The translations under genes were made by a program, and so were the position numbers. The notes under the pieces are model-generated. The model was given only the letters and a program-made list of their open reading frames with translations. It ran no database searches and was not told the origin of the DNA. Positions 7,253 through 14,009 of a stretch of 14,238 nt of DNA are shown here, piece after piece. Numbering within the stretch: position 1 is the stretch's first letter; each line of letters begins with the position of its first letter. The DNA is from Spirochaetia bacterium. Lineage in GTDB: Bacteria; Spirochaetota; Spirochaetia; Treponematales; Treponemataceae. The stretch spans positions 1-14,238 of the forward strand of contig CAAGIS010000236.1 of the NCBI GenBank assembly GCA_900769985.1. Reading direction: 5' to 3'.

Positions 7253-8431
7253 TTATTTTGCAGCTTCCATTGCAGCAGCAGCAGCGTCAAGAGCAGTTTT
7301 TACGTTGTCTCCATCCCAAATTCCTGAATATGCAGAACCCATTGCTGACCAATATGTTCCAAGCTGTGGAATTGTTGGCATTGGTTTTGAATATACAAGC
7401 TGTGCTTTGATACCATTAGAGTATTTTTTGTTAGTATCGATATCTTTGCGTGGTGGAATCTGATCTGTGAGTTCAAATCTCTTTTCAAGAGCTTCTTTTG
7501 AAGTAATGAATTCAGCAAATGCCTGAGCAGCTTCTGGAGATTCTGTGTAAGAGCTTACGAATGCAAGGCGAACACCAGCGAATGTTGTAGCAGGTTTGTC
7601 TGTTCCTGGGAATGCAGGAATTGTTGTGATGTCGAAATCGATTCCAGCTTTTTTGAAGTCTGTGATTTTCCAAGGACCTGTGATAATCATTGCAGCTTTT
7701 CCTTCTACGAAAGAAGAGTTACAGAAGTCACCTGAAGCATCTGTTGCAGGTACATCAAGAATTGATTTTCTAAGAGACTGGAAATATGTAAGACCTTTTA
7801 CAGCGTTTGCACTGTTTAAGTTGTGCTGTTTGCGGTCGTTTCCTTCTGGACCGAACAAAGGAGCACCGAAGCTGTCCATGAACATAAAGTCATAGTAACC
7901 GTCTGTTACAGGCCAAACTAATGCATATTTTCCTTCTGCTTTGTTGTTGTATTTTTTAGCGAAGTCTTCTACTTCTTTCCATGTTTTTGGAGCTTCTGAG
8001 ATAAGCTTTTTGTTGTAGAATAATGCATAAGTTTCTGAACCGAGCGGGTAACCATAAACTTTACCACCGTAAGTTGCAGCCATTTTTGCTGAATCAATAA
8101 AGTCATTAAGATATGCTTTATTTGGATTTTCAAGAACATGTCCGCCGGCTACGAGAGCACCAATGTGATCGTGTGGAGTTACGAATACATCAGCACCTAC
8201 TCCTGCAGGACCGTCAAGTTCGATTTTTGCACGAGCGTCTGTTGCTTCTACCGGTTCAAAAGTAACTTTTACACCTTTGTTTGTTTTTGAAAACTGTTTT
8301 CCAGCCCAGATAATAAAGTCCTTTTCTGGACCTGCAGATTCCCATACTTTCAATGTAACTCTTTTTGGAGCGGCGAAAGTAGCAGATGCAGCAAGTGCAA
8401 GTGATGCTGCAACTAAAAGTGTCTTTTTCAT
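7253..8431 (-). CDS. malE: Maltose/maltodextrin periplasmic binding protein
   Basis: A 392-aa solute-binding protein for the ABC importer made by the next two genes. Residues 1-20 form a signal peptide (MKKTLLVAASLALAASATFA) with a SPase I site before AP. There is no lipobox cysteine, so it should be a soluble periplasmic protein, as expected in a diderm. The mature start VTLKVWESAGPEKDFI, ARAKIELDGPAGVGADVF, YPLGSETYALFYNK and the INGPWK-like MIITGPWKITDFK are typical of MalE-type family 1 binding proteins. The open frame extends four codons further to 8443 (MEEK), but the GGAGG inside those codons is the ribosome binding site of the ATG at 8431, which also opens the signal peptide, so 8431 is chosen. 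It is first in the operon and should be the most abundant product. Sugar range (maltose versus longer dextrins) cannot be read. Confidence 0.93.
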   Translation of the reverse strand: MKKTLLVAASLALAASATFAAPKRVTLKVWESAGPEKDFIIWAGKQFSKTNKGVKVTFEPVEATDARAKIELDGPAGVGADVFVTPHDHIGALVAGGHVLENPNKAYLNDFIDSAKMAATYGGKVYGYPLGSETYALFYNKKLISEAPKTWKEVEDFAKKYNNKAEGKYALVWPVTDGYYDFMFMDSFGAPLFGPEGNDRKQHNLNSANAVKGLTYFQSLRKSILDVPATDASGDFCNSSFVEGKAAMIITGPWKITDFKKAGIDFDITTIPAFPGTDKPATTFAGVRLAFVSSYTESPEAAQAFAEFITSKEALEKRFELTDQIPPRKDIDTNKKYSNGIKAQLVYSKPMPTIPQLGTYWSAMGSAYSGIWDGDNVKTALDAAAAAMEAAK

Positions 8432-8450
8432 TTTTTCCTCCATAATTTTA

Positions 8451-8465
8451 CAGAATTAAATTCTG
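8451..8465. promoter_or_regulatory. Perfect palindrome in the malE leader
   Basis: CAGAATT-A-AATTCTG is a perfect 7+1+7 inverted repeat 10 bp upstream of the malE GGAGG. Slightly upstream, GAATC-TTTT-GATTC (minus strand, around 8491-8504) forms another small stem. They may fold in the long leader RNA or bind a regulator. No match to a named operator is recognised. Confidence 0.4.
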
Positions 8466-8664
8466 CGTTTAGCATTTTATATGAATAAGAATCAAAAGAT
8501 TCATAATTCCTGAAAATTAACTGAAAGCTTTTAAACTCTATCGAAAGGAACTTTTTAGATACCTTTTTATATTTTACAACACCTTTTCTGAAAATACCAG
8601 CAAAAAATTTTATATATTTCAAATTTTTATTGCAAAAAAATATTATTTTTAATCAGGTTTTCAA

Positions 8665-8701
8665 ATTATATCTATAGTAATGTAATTATTTGAGATGTCA
8701 A
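8665..8701 (-). promoter_or_regulatory. Candidate promoter of malEFG
   Basis: On the minus strand TTGACA (8701-8696) lies 19 bp before TATAGA (8676-8671), which runs straight into TATAAT (8670-8665). An A-rich tract precedes the -35. Spacing is longer than ideal (19 or 25 bp), so which box is used is uncertain. The leader to the malE start would be about 225 nt, AT-rich and free of genes. Confidence 0.5.
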
Positions 8702-8742
8702 GTTTTTTTTAAGAGTTATATTAAAATAATTTGCGTTTTGTT

Positions 8743-8851
8743 GCGGCAGGGATAGGAGTCCCTTTGTAAAAAGTCCCGGAACGAAAAGTTCCGGGATGAG
8801 ACGAAAGGCGAAGGACGGATAGCCTGTTTTTTGCAAGGCAAAAAGCCGCCC
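8743..8851. repeat. GC-rich structured intergenic element
   Basis: A GC-rich block in very AT-rich surroundings. Outer arms GCGGC (8743-8747) and GCCGC (8845-8849) are complementary. Inside are AGGGA/TCCCT (8748-8763) and a perfect 9-bp hairpin TCCCGGAAC/GTTCCGGGA with a 5-nt loop (8774-8796), followed by GATGAGACGAAAGGCGAAGG. No T tract follows the strong hairpin on either strand, so it is not an ordinary terminator. The look (GCGGCAGGGAT ... GCCGCCC) resembles interspersed modules of Treponema genomes; this is recalled style, not a search result. Confidence 0.5.
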
Positions 8852-8868
8852 TAAAGAATCAAAAAAAT

Positions 8869-9294
8869 TTATTCAAAAGATTTTTTAAGGTCATCGAATT
8901 TTACTTTTCCGTCGATTTCTTTTACGCTGATTTTTCCAGTAAGGACATTAAAGAAAAATTCTGCGATGTCTTTTACATTTAATTCAGGGCCTTTTTCTCC
9001 GTTTGATTTTGTCAATGAATATGTTTTTAAAATCTGACTTCCAAGGCTTGCTGAAATAATAAGAAAGTGATTTTCCATTTTTTCCATATCGATTAAATCG
9101 CTTACAAGAACCCGGCTTGCAACGCTGTAACTGTTAATCAAAGTCTGAGTTCCGTTATCGTCAGTGAGAACCGTGCGCTGAGTATCGTTTTCAAAATCGA
9201 TTTTTATTTTTCCTGTATTAGGCTTTTCTTCTTCGCCTTTGTAAAGAGAACCCAAATCGGCAAGAGAAAGATTCCAGAATTCTGTACCACGCAA
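8869..9294 (-). CDS. Unknown protein, probable frameshift at the 5' end
   Basis: An open frame of 141 codons with a soluble, mixed alpha/beta-looking product, no signal peptide or membrane segment, and no domain that I recognise (RGTEFWNLSLADLGSLYKGE at the N-terminus; acidic and lysine-rich; ends DDLKKSFE). The only start in this frame is a TTG at 9294, right after a TGA and lacking a nearby ribosome binding site. Upstream at 9308 is ATG GCT TTT ATT GA with a good GGAGAT seven or so bases before it, but that ATG is in another frame and would stop after about 35 codons. Adding one T to GATTGCG would join MAFID to LRGTEFW. So either a base is missing (mutation or assembly error), or the gene uses TTG. 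The gene is divergent from upp and sits alone. Confidence 0.6.
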   Translation of the reverse strand: MRGTEFWNLSLADLGSLYKGEEEKPNTGKIKIDFENDTQRTVLTDDNGTQTLINSYSVASRVLVSDLIDMEKMENHFLIISASLGSQILKTYSLTKSNGEKGPELNVKDIAEFFFNVLTGKISVKEIDGKVKFDDLKKSFE

Positions 9295-9346
9295 TCAATA
9301 AAAGCCATAAATATCTCCAAAAAATTAAAATTACATTCTGGAATCT
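9269..9346 (-). promoter_or_regulatory. 12-bp inverted repeat enclosing ribosome binding site and start
   Basis: AGATTCCAGAAT (9269-9280, early coding) and ATTCTGGAATCT (9335-9346, leader) are perfect inverted copies, extendable by a G-U and an A-T pair. In the minus-strand mRNA they would close a 54-nt loop containing GGAGAT and the ATG at 9308. This could limit translation initiation. Fold and role are inferred. Confidence 0.5.
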
Positions 9347-9384
9347 CTAAAAAATTCAATTTTCAGAAATGCTCATTTTTTAAT

Positions 9385-9413
9385 TCTATAACACAATGTT
9401 AAAAAATCAATAA
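9385..9413 (-). promoter_or_regulatory. Candidate promoter of the unknown gene at 8869-9308
   Basis: On the minus strand TTATTG (9413-9408), a 17-bp spacer and TATAGA (9390-9385). The -35 is weak. Spacing is ideal and the site is about 77 bp before the ATG at 9308. In the opposite direction, TATAGA at 9512-9517 is a possible -10 for upp but has no clear -35. The rest of 9347-9550 is A/T homopolymer-rich with no gene. Confidence 0.35.
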
Positions 9414-9562
9414 AAAAAATTTAAAATAAAGAATAAATTCTCATTAAAAAAAAAGCCTTCAAAAAAAATTAAAAAAAATTTTAAAATACGATGCAAGAAT
9501 CCGCATTTGGGTATAGAATAAAAAATTGAAAATAAAATTCTGATATAAATATGGAAGGCAAA

Positions 9563-10594
9563 ATGGAAAATAAAATTATTTTAAAAGCAGAAGATTTAGA
9601 CGGTTATCTTACAAAAGAAGATCAAACCGATTTAGGCGAACTTGAAGTTATGTTCAAAGAAACGATGCAGTATTTTGAGCCAAAAAATGAACAGAAAATC
9701 ATCGAAGGTTACGATAAAATGGGGCACAAAATGCAGGAAATCTGCCGGAAGCACCCAAAAATAAAAGTTTATTCTTTTGAAACAGATATTCAGGCACAGG
9801 CAGAAGCAAGTCGTGTAATTTCAAAACTGCGCGACGAAAAAACAGACCACCAGGAATTCATTTATTACAGTCAGCGTGCCTACGAAATGCTTTTTAGGAT
9901 GGCTTACACAAATCAGCATACAGATAAAAAAGGTCATATCATTGTAAAAACGCCAGTAAATTTTCCTGTTCAAAATTACGCCGTCCACAAAATTCCAGCA
10001 ATTGACCATAAAATAGAAAACACTGTAATGTGCGTAATGCTCCGTGGGGCTCTTCTTCCGAGTATGATAGTGTCAAAAGAAATTGAAGAATTTTCTTCCC
10101 ACAATTACATCACACCTTTTGCACTGTTTAAAATCAGTCGGAACGATACCAAAAACGAAAATAATATGGAATACATTCTCGATTTAAACAAATCATTTTT
10201 TGACCTAAAAGGCTTAGACGGAAAAGATTTGATTTTTGCTGATCCGATGAATGCAACTGGTGGTTCTCTTGTTACAGTTGTAAAATATCTTCAATCTCAA
10301 GGTGTGAAACCAAATTCTATTGCTTTCTTTAACACAATTTCTACACTCAAAGGAAGTATTCGCGTTACTCGTGCTCTGGAAAACTGCACTTGTTACACAA
10401 TGTGGATGGACCCTGTAATGAACGAAAAAGCTTACATTATGCCTGGTCTTGGAGATGCAGGCGACCGTTTAAACGGCTGTGATTCAAAAGAACATTCCAG
10501 AAACATTATCCAACTTCTTGCAGATTATGGTCATAATATTTCCAGTTTGTATAGAAGTCAGATGTTTGAGATTGAAAAAACGGTTTTAGGATAA
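9563..10594 (+). CDS. upp: Uracil phosphoribosyltransferase, extended form
   Basis: Converts uracil and PRPP to UMP in the cytoplasm (pyrimidine salvage). 343 aa from this start, against about 208 in the usual bacterial enzyme. The core begins near residue 87 (SKLRDEKTDHQEFIYYSQRA), continues with MLRGALLPS (~159-167), the PRPP loop DPMNATGGS (227-235) and the uracil-binding YIMPGLGDAGDR (291-302). About 80 residues at the front and 40 at the back are extra and of unknown role. The PRPP loop has Asn where most family members have a hydrophobic residue (DPMLATGGS). Start: an in-frame ATG at 9551 lacks a ribosome binding site, while its own codons supply GGAAGG four bases before the ATG at 9563, so the latter is preferred. 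It is 108 bp upstream of a uracil permease on the same strand, a logical import-and-salvage pair. Confidence 0.9.
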   Translation: MENKIILKAEDLDGYLTKEDQTDLGELEVMFKETMQYFEPKNEQKIIEGYDKMGHKMQEICRKHPKIKVYSFETDIQAQAEASRVISKLRDEKTDHQEFIYYSQRAYEMLFRMAYTNQHTDKKGHIIVKTPVNFPVQNYAVHKIPAIDHKIENTVMCVMLRGALLPSMIVSKEIEEFSSHNYITPFALFKISRNDTKNENNMEYILDLNKSFFDLKGLDGKDLIFADPMNATGGSLVTVVKYLQSQGVKPNSIAFFNTISTLKGSIRVTRALENCTCYTMWMDPVMNEKAYIMPGLGDAGDRLNGCDSKEHSRNIIQLLADYGHNISSLYRSQMFEIEKTVLG

Positions 10595-10601
10595 AACTTT
10601 C

Positions 10602-10642
10602 ATCACGATTTTAAAGAATTAAATTAATTCAGAGTGATTTTT
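10602..10642 (+). terminator. Weak attenuator-like hairpin between upp and uraA
   Basis: ATCAC (10602-10606) can pair with GTGAT (10634-10638), enclosing a perfect inner stem GAATTA/TAATTC (10616-10630), followed by a short T run. The stem is broken by unequal internal loops and is AT-rich, so any termination would be partial, lowering permease relative to enzyme. The remainder of the gap is AT-rich with no clear promoter. Confidence 0.3.
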
Positions 10643-10702
10643 GGGATTTTTTAGTTTGCGTTGCAGACTTTATAGTTTATTGCTTTTTTTGGAGTATTTA
10701 AA

Positions 10703-12043
10703 ATGAATTTGATTTATGGAATCAAAGACAAGCCTGGTTTTGGAAAAACTATGCTTTTTGCACTTCAGCAGTTGCTTGCAATTATGGCAGCTACAATCGC
10801 TGTTCCTGCAATTGTAGGAAACGGACTTACAGCTTCGGCAGCTCTTTTTGGAGCGGGAGTTGGAACAATTGTATATCTTCTGTTTACAAAAAGTTCAAGC
10901 CCAGTTTTTCTTGGAAGTTCTTTTGCTTTTATAGGCTCAATGTTCAGTGCTTTTGGAGGAGCGGCTTCTATTTCTGTTGGATATTGGGGACTTATAATTG
11001 GTGCTGCAATGGCAGGAATTGTCTACATAATCATCGCGGCTGTAGTTAAAAAATTCGGCGTAAACTGGATTGACCGTCTTATGCCGCCAGTAATAATTGG
11101 ACCTACAGTTTCCATCATCGGGTTGAGTCTTTCTAGCAATGCTGTCGGCGACCTTATGAAATCTAGCGTAGAAGGCGGAAGTACATACGTTGCAATCATT
11201 TGTGGAATTGTAACTCTTGCCGTTACAATGCTTTGTTCAACATACGGAAAAAAATTCGGACGCCTTATTCCGTTCATTCTTGGAATTCTTGCAGGATATT
11301 TAACAGCTTCTGTTTTTGCCCTCATTGGTTATCTTGCAAAAAATCCTTCTCTTATTGTTATAAACTACAGTGCACTCACCTCTTTGAATTTTAAGTCAAT
11401 TTCGGGCTATGTTTCTCTTCCAAAATTCGCTGTTATTCTTGGTGGTGCAGAAGGATTAAAAGGAATTACAGGTTCATACCTCCTTACACTTTTTTCTGCT
11501 TATGTGCCGGTTGCATTTGTAGTTTTTGCAGAACATCTTGCAGACCACAAAAATCTTTCTGCAATCATCGGAACTGATTTGCTTAAAGAACCTGGACTTT
11601 CGCGCACACTTCTTGGCGACGGAGTTGGAACTTTTGTTTCTACAATTTTTGGCGGATGTCCAAACACAACTTACGGAGAATCTATCGGCTGTGTTGCAAT
11701 TACAAGAAACGCTTCTACAGTTTCAATCTGGGGATGTGCAATTCTATGTATTCTTTTCAGTTTGATTAGTCCGATTGTTGCTTTCCTTGAAACAATTCCA
11801 AACTGCGTAATGGGAGGCGTTTGTATTGCACTCTACGGATTTATTGCAGTTTCCGGCTTTAAGATGTTCCAGAAAGTTGACCTTAACAAAAACAGAAATC
11901 TTTTTGTTGCAAGCGTAATCTTTATTACAGGCGTTGGCGGAATGGTTGTAAGTTTTGGTGCAGTAGAAATCCGAACAGTAGCTTGTGCTTTGATTTTAGG
12001 AATTCTTACAAACCTTATGCTCAGCGGCGAAAAAGACGAATAA
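10703..12043 (+). CDS. uraA: Uracil permease, NCS2 family
   Basis: A 446-aa inner-membrane transporter of the nucleobase:cation symporter-2 family with the expected dense series of hydrophobic segments (about 14), no signal peptide, and a short charged tail (SGEKDE). Motifs include FALQQLLAIMAATIAVP near the N-terminus, SSPVFLGSSFAFI (65-77), AEHLADHK with E277 and GGCPNTTYGESIG with E326. E277 and E326 line up with the two uracil-binding glutamates of E. coli UraA (E241, E290). GGAG at 10691-10694, eight bases before the ATG, sets the start. Lying after upp, it should bring in uracil for conversion to UMP. Xanthine or uric acid transport, seen in other NCS2 members, is unlikely given motifs and neighbour. 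Confidence 0.93.
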   Translation: MNLIYGIKDKPGFGKTMLFALQQLLAIMAATIAVPAIVGNGLTASAALFGAGVGTIVYLLFTKSSSPVFLGSSFAFIGSMFSAFGGAASISVGYWGLIIGAAMAGIVYIIIAAVVKKFGVNWIDRLMPPVIIGPTVSIIGLSLSSNAVGDLMKSSVEGGSTYVAIICGIVTLAVTMLCSTYGKKFGRLIPFILGILAGYLTASVFALIGYLAKNPSLIVINYSALTSLNFKSISGYVSLPKFAVILGGAEGLKGITGSYLLTLFSAYVPVAFVVFAEHLADHKNLSAIIGTDLLKEPGLSRTLLGDGVGTFVSTIFGGCPNTTYGESIGCVAITRNASTVSIWGCAILCILFSLISPIVAFLETIPNCVMGGVCIALYGFIAVSGFKMFQKVDLNKNRNLFVASVIFITGVGGMVVSFGAVEIRTVACALILGILTNLMLSGEKDE

Positions 12044-12050
12044 ACCGAAA

Positions 12051-12086
12051 ATCCGGCTTGAATGTTTAAACGCTTTCAAACCGGAT
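12051..12086. terminator. Bidirectional terminator between convergent genes
   Basis: ATCCGG-C-TTGAA and TTCAA-A-CCGGAT form a 12-position stem with one mismatch around a 12-nt loop that contains GTTTAAAC. It starts seven bases after the uraA stop and ends ten bases before the end of the convergent small gene, so it can serve both. T-richness after the stem is modest on both strands. Confidence 0.65.
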
Positions 12087-12096
12087 ATTTATCCTT

Positions 12097-12321
12097 TCAT
12101 TCTTCAAAATTTTTATTCAGTTTTTTAAACTTTTCATAAACTTCAAGAGCAAGTTTTACAGCATCAGTATATTCTTCATGAAGAACAAATTTTCCGTTTG
12201 CATTCCGTAATTTATATTTTCCGTCTTTTGTGTGTTCTATCATTGGAACATGTTTATGATCGCAAACCGAATACCATTTTCCGTCAATCAATTCTTTGTG
12301 CCATTTAAAATTATTCTTCAT
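12097..12321 (-). CDS. Small unknown protein, 74 aa
   Basis: A short cytoplasmic protein, basic and aromatic in its first half (FKWHKELIDGKWYSVCDHKH), then HTKDGKYKLRNANGKFVLHE, and a C-terminal Lys-rich helix (AVKLALEVYEKFKKLNKNF). AAGGAA seven bases before the ATG and a shared terminator at its end support it as a real gene. The CDHKH cluster might bind a metal but nothing else supports that. I do not recognise the family. It converges on uraA and has no co-oriented neighbour close by. Confidence 0.65.
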   Translation of the reverse strand: MKNNFKWHKELIDGKWYSVCDHKHVPMIEHTKDGKYKLRNANGKFVLHEEYTDAVKLALEVYEKFKKLNKNFEE

Positions 12322-12467
12322 TTTTTTCCTTACATCATATAATAAATCAAAAACCTAAAAAAAAAGAGAAATGTTTTTTAAGATAACCCACAGATAATAT
12401 AGCAAAATTTTCAAAAAAAGCATTAAAGAAGAACTTGAAATGAATGAATTATTAAACATAAACTGTA
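12322..12467. other. AT-rich gap with no recognised content
   Basis: The region upstream of the 74-aa gene is almost entirely A/T with short homopolymers. No gene, clear promoter or repeat was found in it. Confidence 0.5.
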
Positions 12468-12518
12468 TTGACATTTTTTTCTATGGGATAAAATGTAATT
12501 AGACTTTGGATTATCCCA
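12468..12518 (+). promoter_or_regulatory. Promoter with overlapping palindrome before a decayed gene
   Basis: Consensus TTGACA (12468-12473), a 15-bp spacer and TAAAAT (12489-12494). Perfect inverted arms TGGGATAA (12484-12491) and TTATCCCA (12511-12518) overlap the -10 and the likely start of transcription, as an operator would, or form a leader hairpin with a 19-nt loop. The spacer is shorter than the ideal 17. Confidence 0.5.
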
Positions 12519-12538
12519 CGAAATTAAGGAAAATTAAA

Positions 12539-12748
12539 ATAAACTTTGTTTTTCGTCATGCAGAGGCAACAATTAAAAGACTTGTCAATCAGCGAAGTAA
12601 CTGCTAAAAAATGGCAGGTGCATTTTTTGAAACGTATGTTATAAGCGAAATTATAAAATCATTTACCAATAATGGAGAAGAGCCGCCTATATATTTTTAT
12701 CGGGACAAAAACAAAGTTGAAATTGATTTATTAAATAGAAGAAAATAA
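12539..12748 (+). pseudogene. Remnant of an AAA_14/DUF4143-type ATPase
   Basis: One continuous reading frame holds both ends of an ATPase of the AAA_14-DUF4143 kind. The head at 12545-12583 reads FVFRHAEATIKRL, like the 'RxAExTIxxL' lead-in before the P-loop. The tail at 12611-12748 reads AGAFFETYVISEIIKSF ... PIYFYRDKNKVEIDLL, like the C-terminal nuclease-like part of DUF4143. The P-loop, Walker B and middle are missing, and a TAA at 12605 splits the frame. AAGGA at 12526-12530 lies eight bases before an ATA codon (12539) that may be a mutated ATG. About 70 codons survive of a protein usually near 400. The family call is by recognition of these motifs only. Confidence 0.65.
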
Positions 12749-12784
12749 CACACCTTTTAGTTATTTTAAGGAGGTTTTGAAAAT

Positions 12785-12929
12785 ATGAATCTTATTCGCG
12801 AAGATTATCTTAAACTTATTAGACCTTATTACGATGTTGATCTTATAAAGTTGGTAAGCACCTGAATATCGTGGATTTTTTATTGCACAAGGTCAGTCTG
12901 CATTTATCGTAAAATATGGGCTGGTTTGA
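12785..12929 (+). pseudogene. Head of a second AAA ATPase fused to an unrelated tail
   Basis: A strong AAGGAGG (12768-12774) and an ATG at 12785 open MNLIREDYLKLIRPYYDVDL then IKLV, a typical N-terminus of another AAA/DUF4143 ATPase, which would continue into ...GIRRxGKS. Instead it stops after 26 codons at 12863-12865. In another frame 12858-12929 encodes APEYRGFFIAQGQSAFIVKY then GLV and a stop, which I cannot assign. The region looks like a deletion joining two gene ends. The unassigned tail ends one base before the convergent gene. Confidence 0.6.
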
Positions 12930-13505
12930 TTATCTAACCTGCATCCATTTTTTTTCATCTTTAAGTGCATTATAAAGGCGGTCTAAGTATTCGCTTATAC
13001 CTTTTACTTTTGGAACACGCTGATGCTTGATTGATGAAATATCCATCATTATATCAGGATTGTCATCCACAGCTTTATTCATGCAAATCAGGATTCTGGA
13101 GACATATGCTTCGCCGGTTGTCCAGTCCATTTTTATCATCTTTCTTAATCTTTTACTTGATGCACGACAAGATTCCAATTCATAAAAATAATCTGTCAAC
13201 ATTCTTCGCTGATAATGAAGAACATCTTCTCTATCTATTTTTCCTAACTTTAATCTTTCAAAATCTGAATAAAATCTTTTAGAATATTCTTCAGGGATTT
13301 TTTCTACATCACATTCACAATCCTTATAAAAGAATTCAATGACACTTTGAAGAGCATGTGAAAAATCAAACCCCATATAAGTTGAAGACAGGTTTGTGTA
13401 CCGTTGAAACTTCATTATTCTAATAGGTATATATATTGCAAAAATAATTGCAATTATAGATATGACAATTTGAATAATATTCATAATTAATTCTATTGTT
13501 TTCAT
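12930..13505 (-). CDS. Unknown membrane-anchored protein
   Basis: 191 aa from the ATG at 13505. One N-terminal membrane segment (about residues 5-31, rich in Ile) followed by a basic RIMKFQRY stretch and about 155 soluble residues, mostly helical with many Arg, Tyr and Cys (CECD, ESCRASSKRLRK). By charge the soluble part should be cytoplasmic. The frame stays open to a GTG at 13538, but GGAG within the end of the upstream gene and the membrane segment favour 13505. It begins five bases after the stop of the upstream gene, so the two form an operon. I do not recognise the family. Confidence 0.75.
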   Translation of the reverse strand: MKTIELIMNIIQIVISIIAIIFAIYIPIRIMKFQRYTNLSSTYMGFDFSHALQSVIEFFYKDCECDVEKIPEEYSKRFYSDFERLKLGKIDREDVLHYQRRMLTDYFYELESCRASSKRLRKMIKMDWTTGEAYVSRILICMNKAVDDNPDIMMDISSIKHQRVPKVKGISEYLDRLYNALKDEKKWMQVR

Positions 13506-13510
13506 TGATA

Positions 13511-13894
13511 TTACAACTCCACTACAGAATCTATCCACTTTTTACATAGTTCTGCATTAAGATTACGTTTTCTTGTAGTAACAATACTTTTTTTATCACC
13601 ACCTGTTTTTGTAGTTATGGTTTCAATATCTACCATTTTGTCTTCAGGGAATTTTATTTTTGCAAAGATTTTTTCTAATTTTTCATATTGTTGTTTTTTT
13701 AATTCTGTGTTTGCTTTTTCTTCTTTCCACTGTAAAAGTAAATACACAAAAGGAAAAATAAGTAACAATCCTGCAATCAAGCATATCATCAAGCAAAATG
13801 ATTCCTTTCTAATAACTCCTGTTATCACAATACCTGAAAACAGGGATAACAAAACAATTATAACAATAAAAAATAAAAGGTCTTTTTTCTTCAT
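13511..13894 (-). CDS. Unknown two-segment membrane protein
   Basis: 127 aa. Two hydrophobic segments (about residues 6-28 and 33-56) form a short hairpin, followed by a charged helix (KEEKANTELKKQQYEKLEKI) likely to be a coiled coil, then a basic region (KKSIVTTRKRN). The N-terminal KKK and the basic tail suggest both ends are cytoplasmic. AAGGATGGA lies about 10-15 bases before the ATG. First gene of the two-gene operon that ends at 12930. No family recognised; a small toxin, a phage-type membrane protein or a partner for the next gene are all possible. Confidence 0.7.
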   Translation of the reverse strand: MKKKDLLFFIVIIVLLSLFSGIVITGVIRKESFCLMICLIAGLLLIFPFVYLLLQWKEEKANTELKKQQYEKLEKIFAKIKFPEDKMVDIETITTKTGGDKKSIVTTRKRNLNAELCKKWIDSVVEL

Positions 13895-13945
13895 ATAATT
13901 AATCCATCCTTTCTGATTTAATTATTTTTTCTCTCTCCGCTCACA

Positions 13946-13990
13946 GCAGTACTGCACATTTCGGCTTACCGCCTTCATGTGCCGTACTGC
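13946..13990. repeat. Large nested hairpin/cruciform
   Basis: A 45-bp inverted repeat: GCAGTAC (13946-13952) / GTACTGC (13984-13990), one T/C mismatch, GCACAT (13954-13959) / ATGTGC (13977-13982), symmetric TTC/TTC internal loop, GGC (13963-13965) / GCC (13971-13973), 5-nt loop. It lies 19 bp beyond the stop codon of the GFRLVRS fragment on the minus strand. It has no T tract next to the stem on either side (CTCTCTCCGC on one), so it is unlikely to be a simple terminator. Confidence 0.75.
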
Positions 13991-14009
13991 CGTTTGCTAC
14001 GCTCGTTCC

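Noticed and set aside
8774..8796. Strong hairpin as a rho-independent terminator
   Set aside because: No T tract follows on either strand, and it is nested in a larger GC-rich structured element.
9551..9562. Upstream ATG as the start of upp
   Set aside because: No ribosome binding site precedes it, and its codons contain the GGAAGG that serves the ATG at 9563. It remains a possible alternative.
12558..12644. Small gene starting MQRQQLKDLSISEV
   Set aside because: It lacks a ribosome binding site and overlaps, out of frame, the recognisable ATPase remnant.
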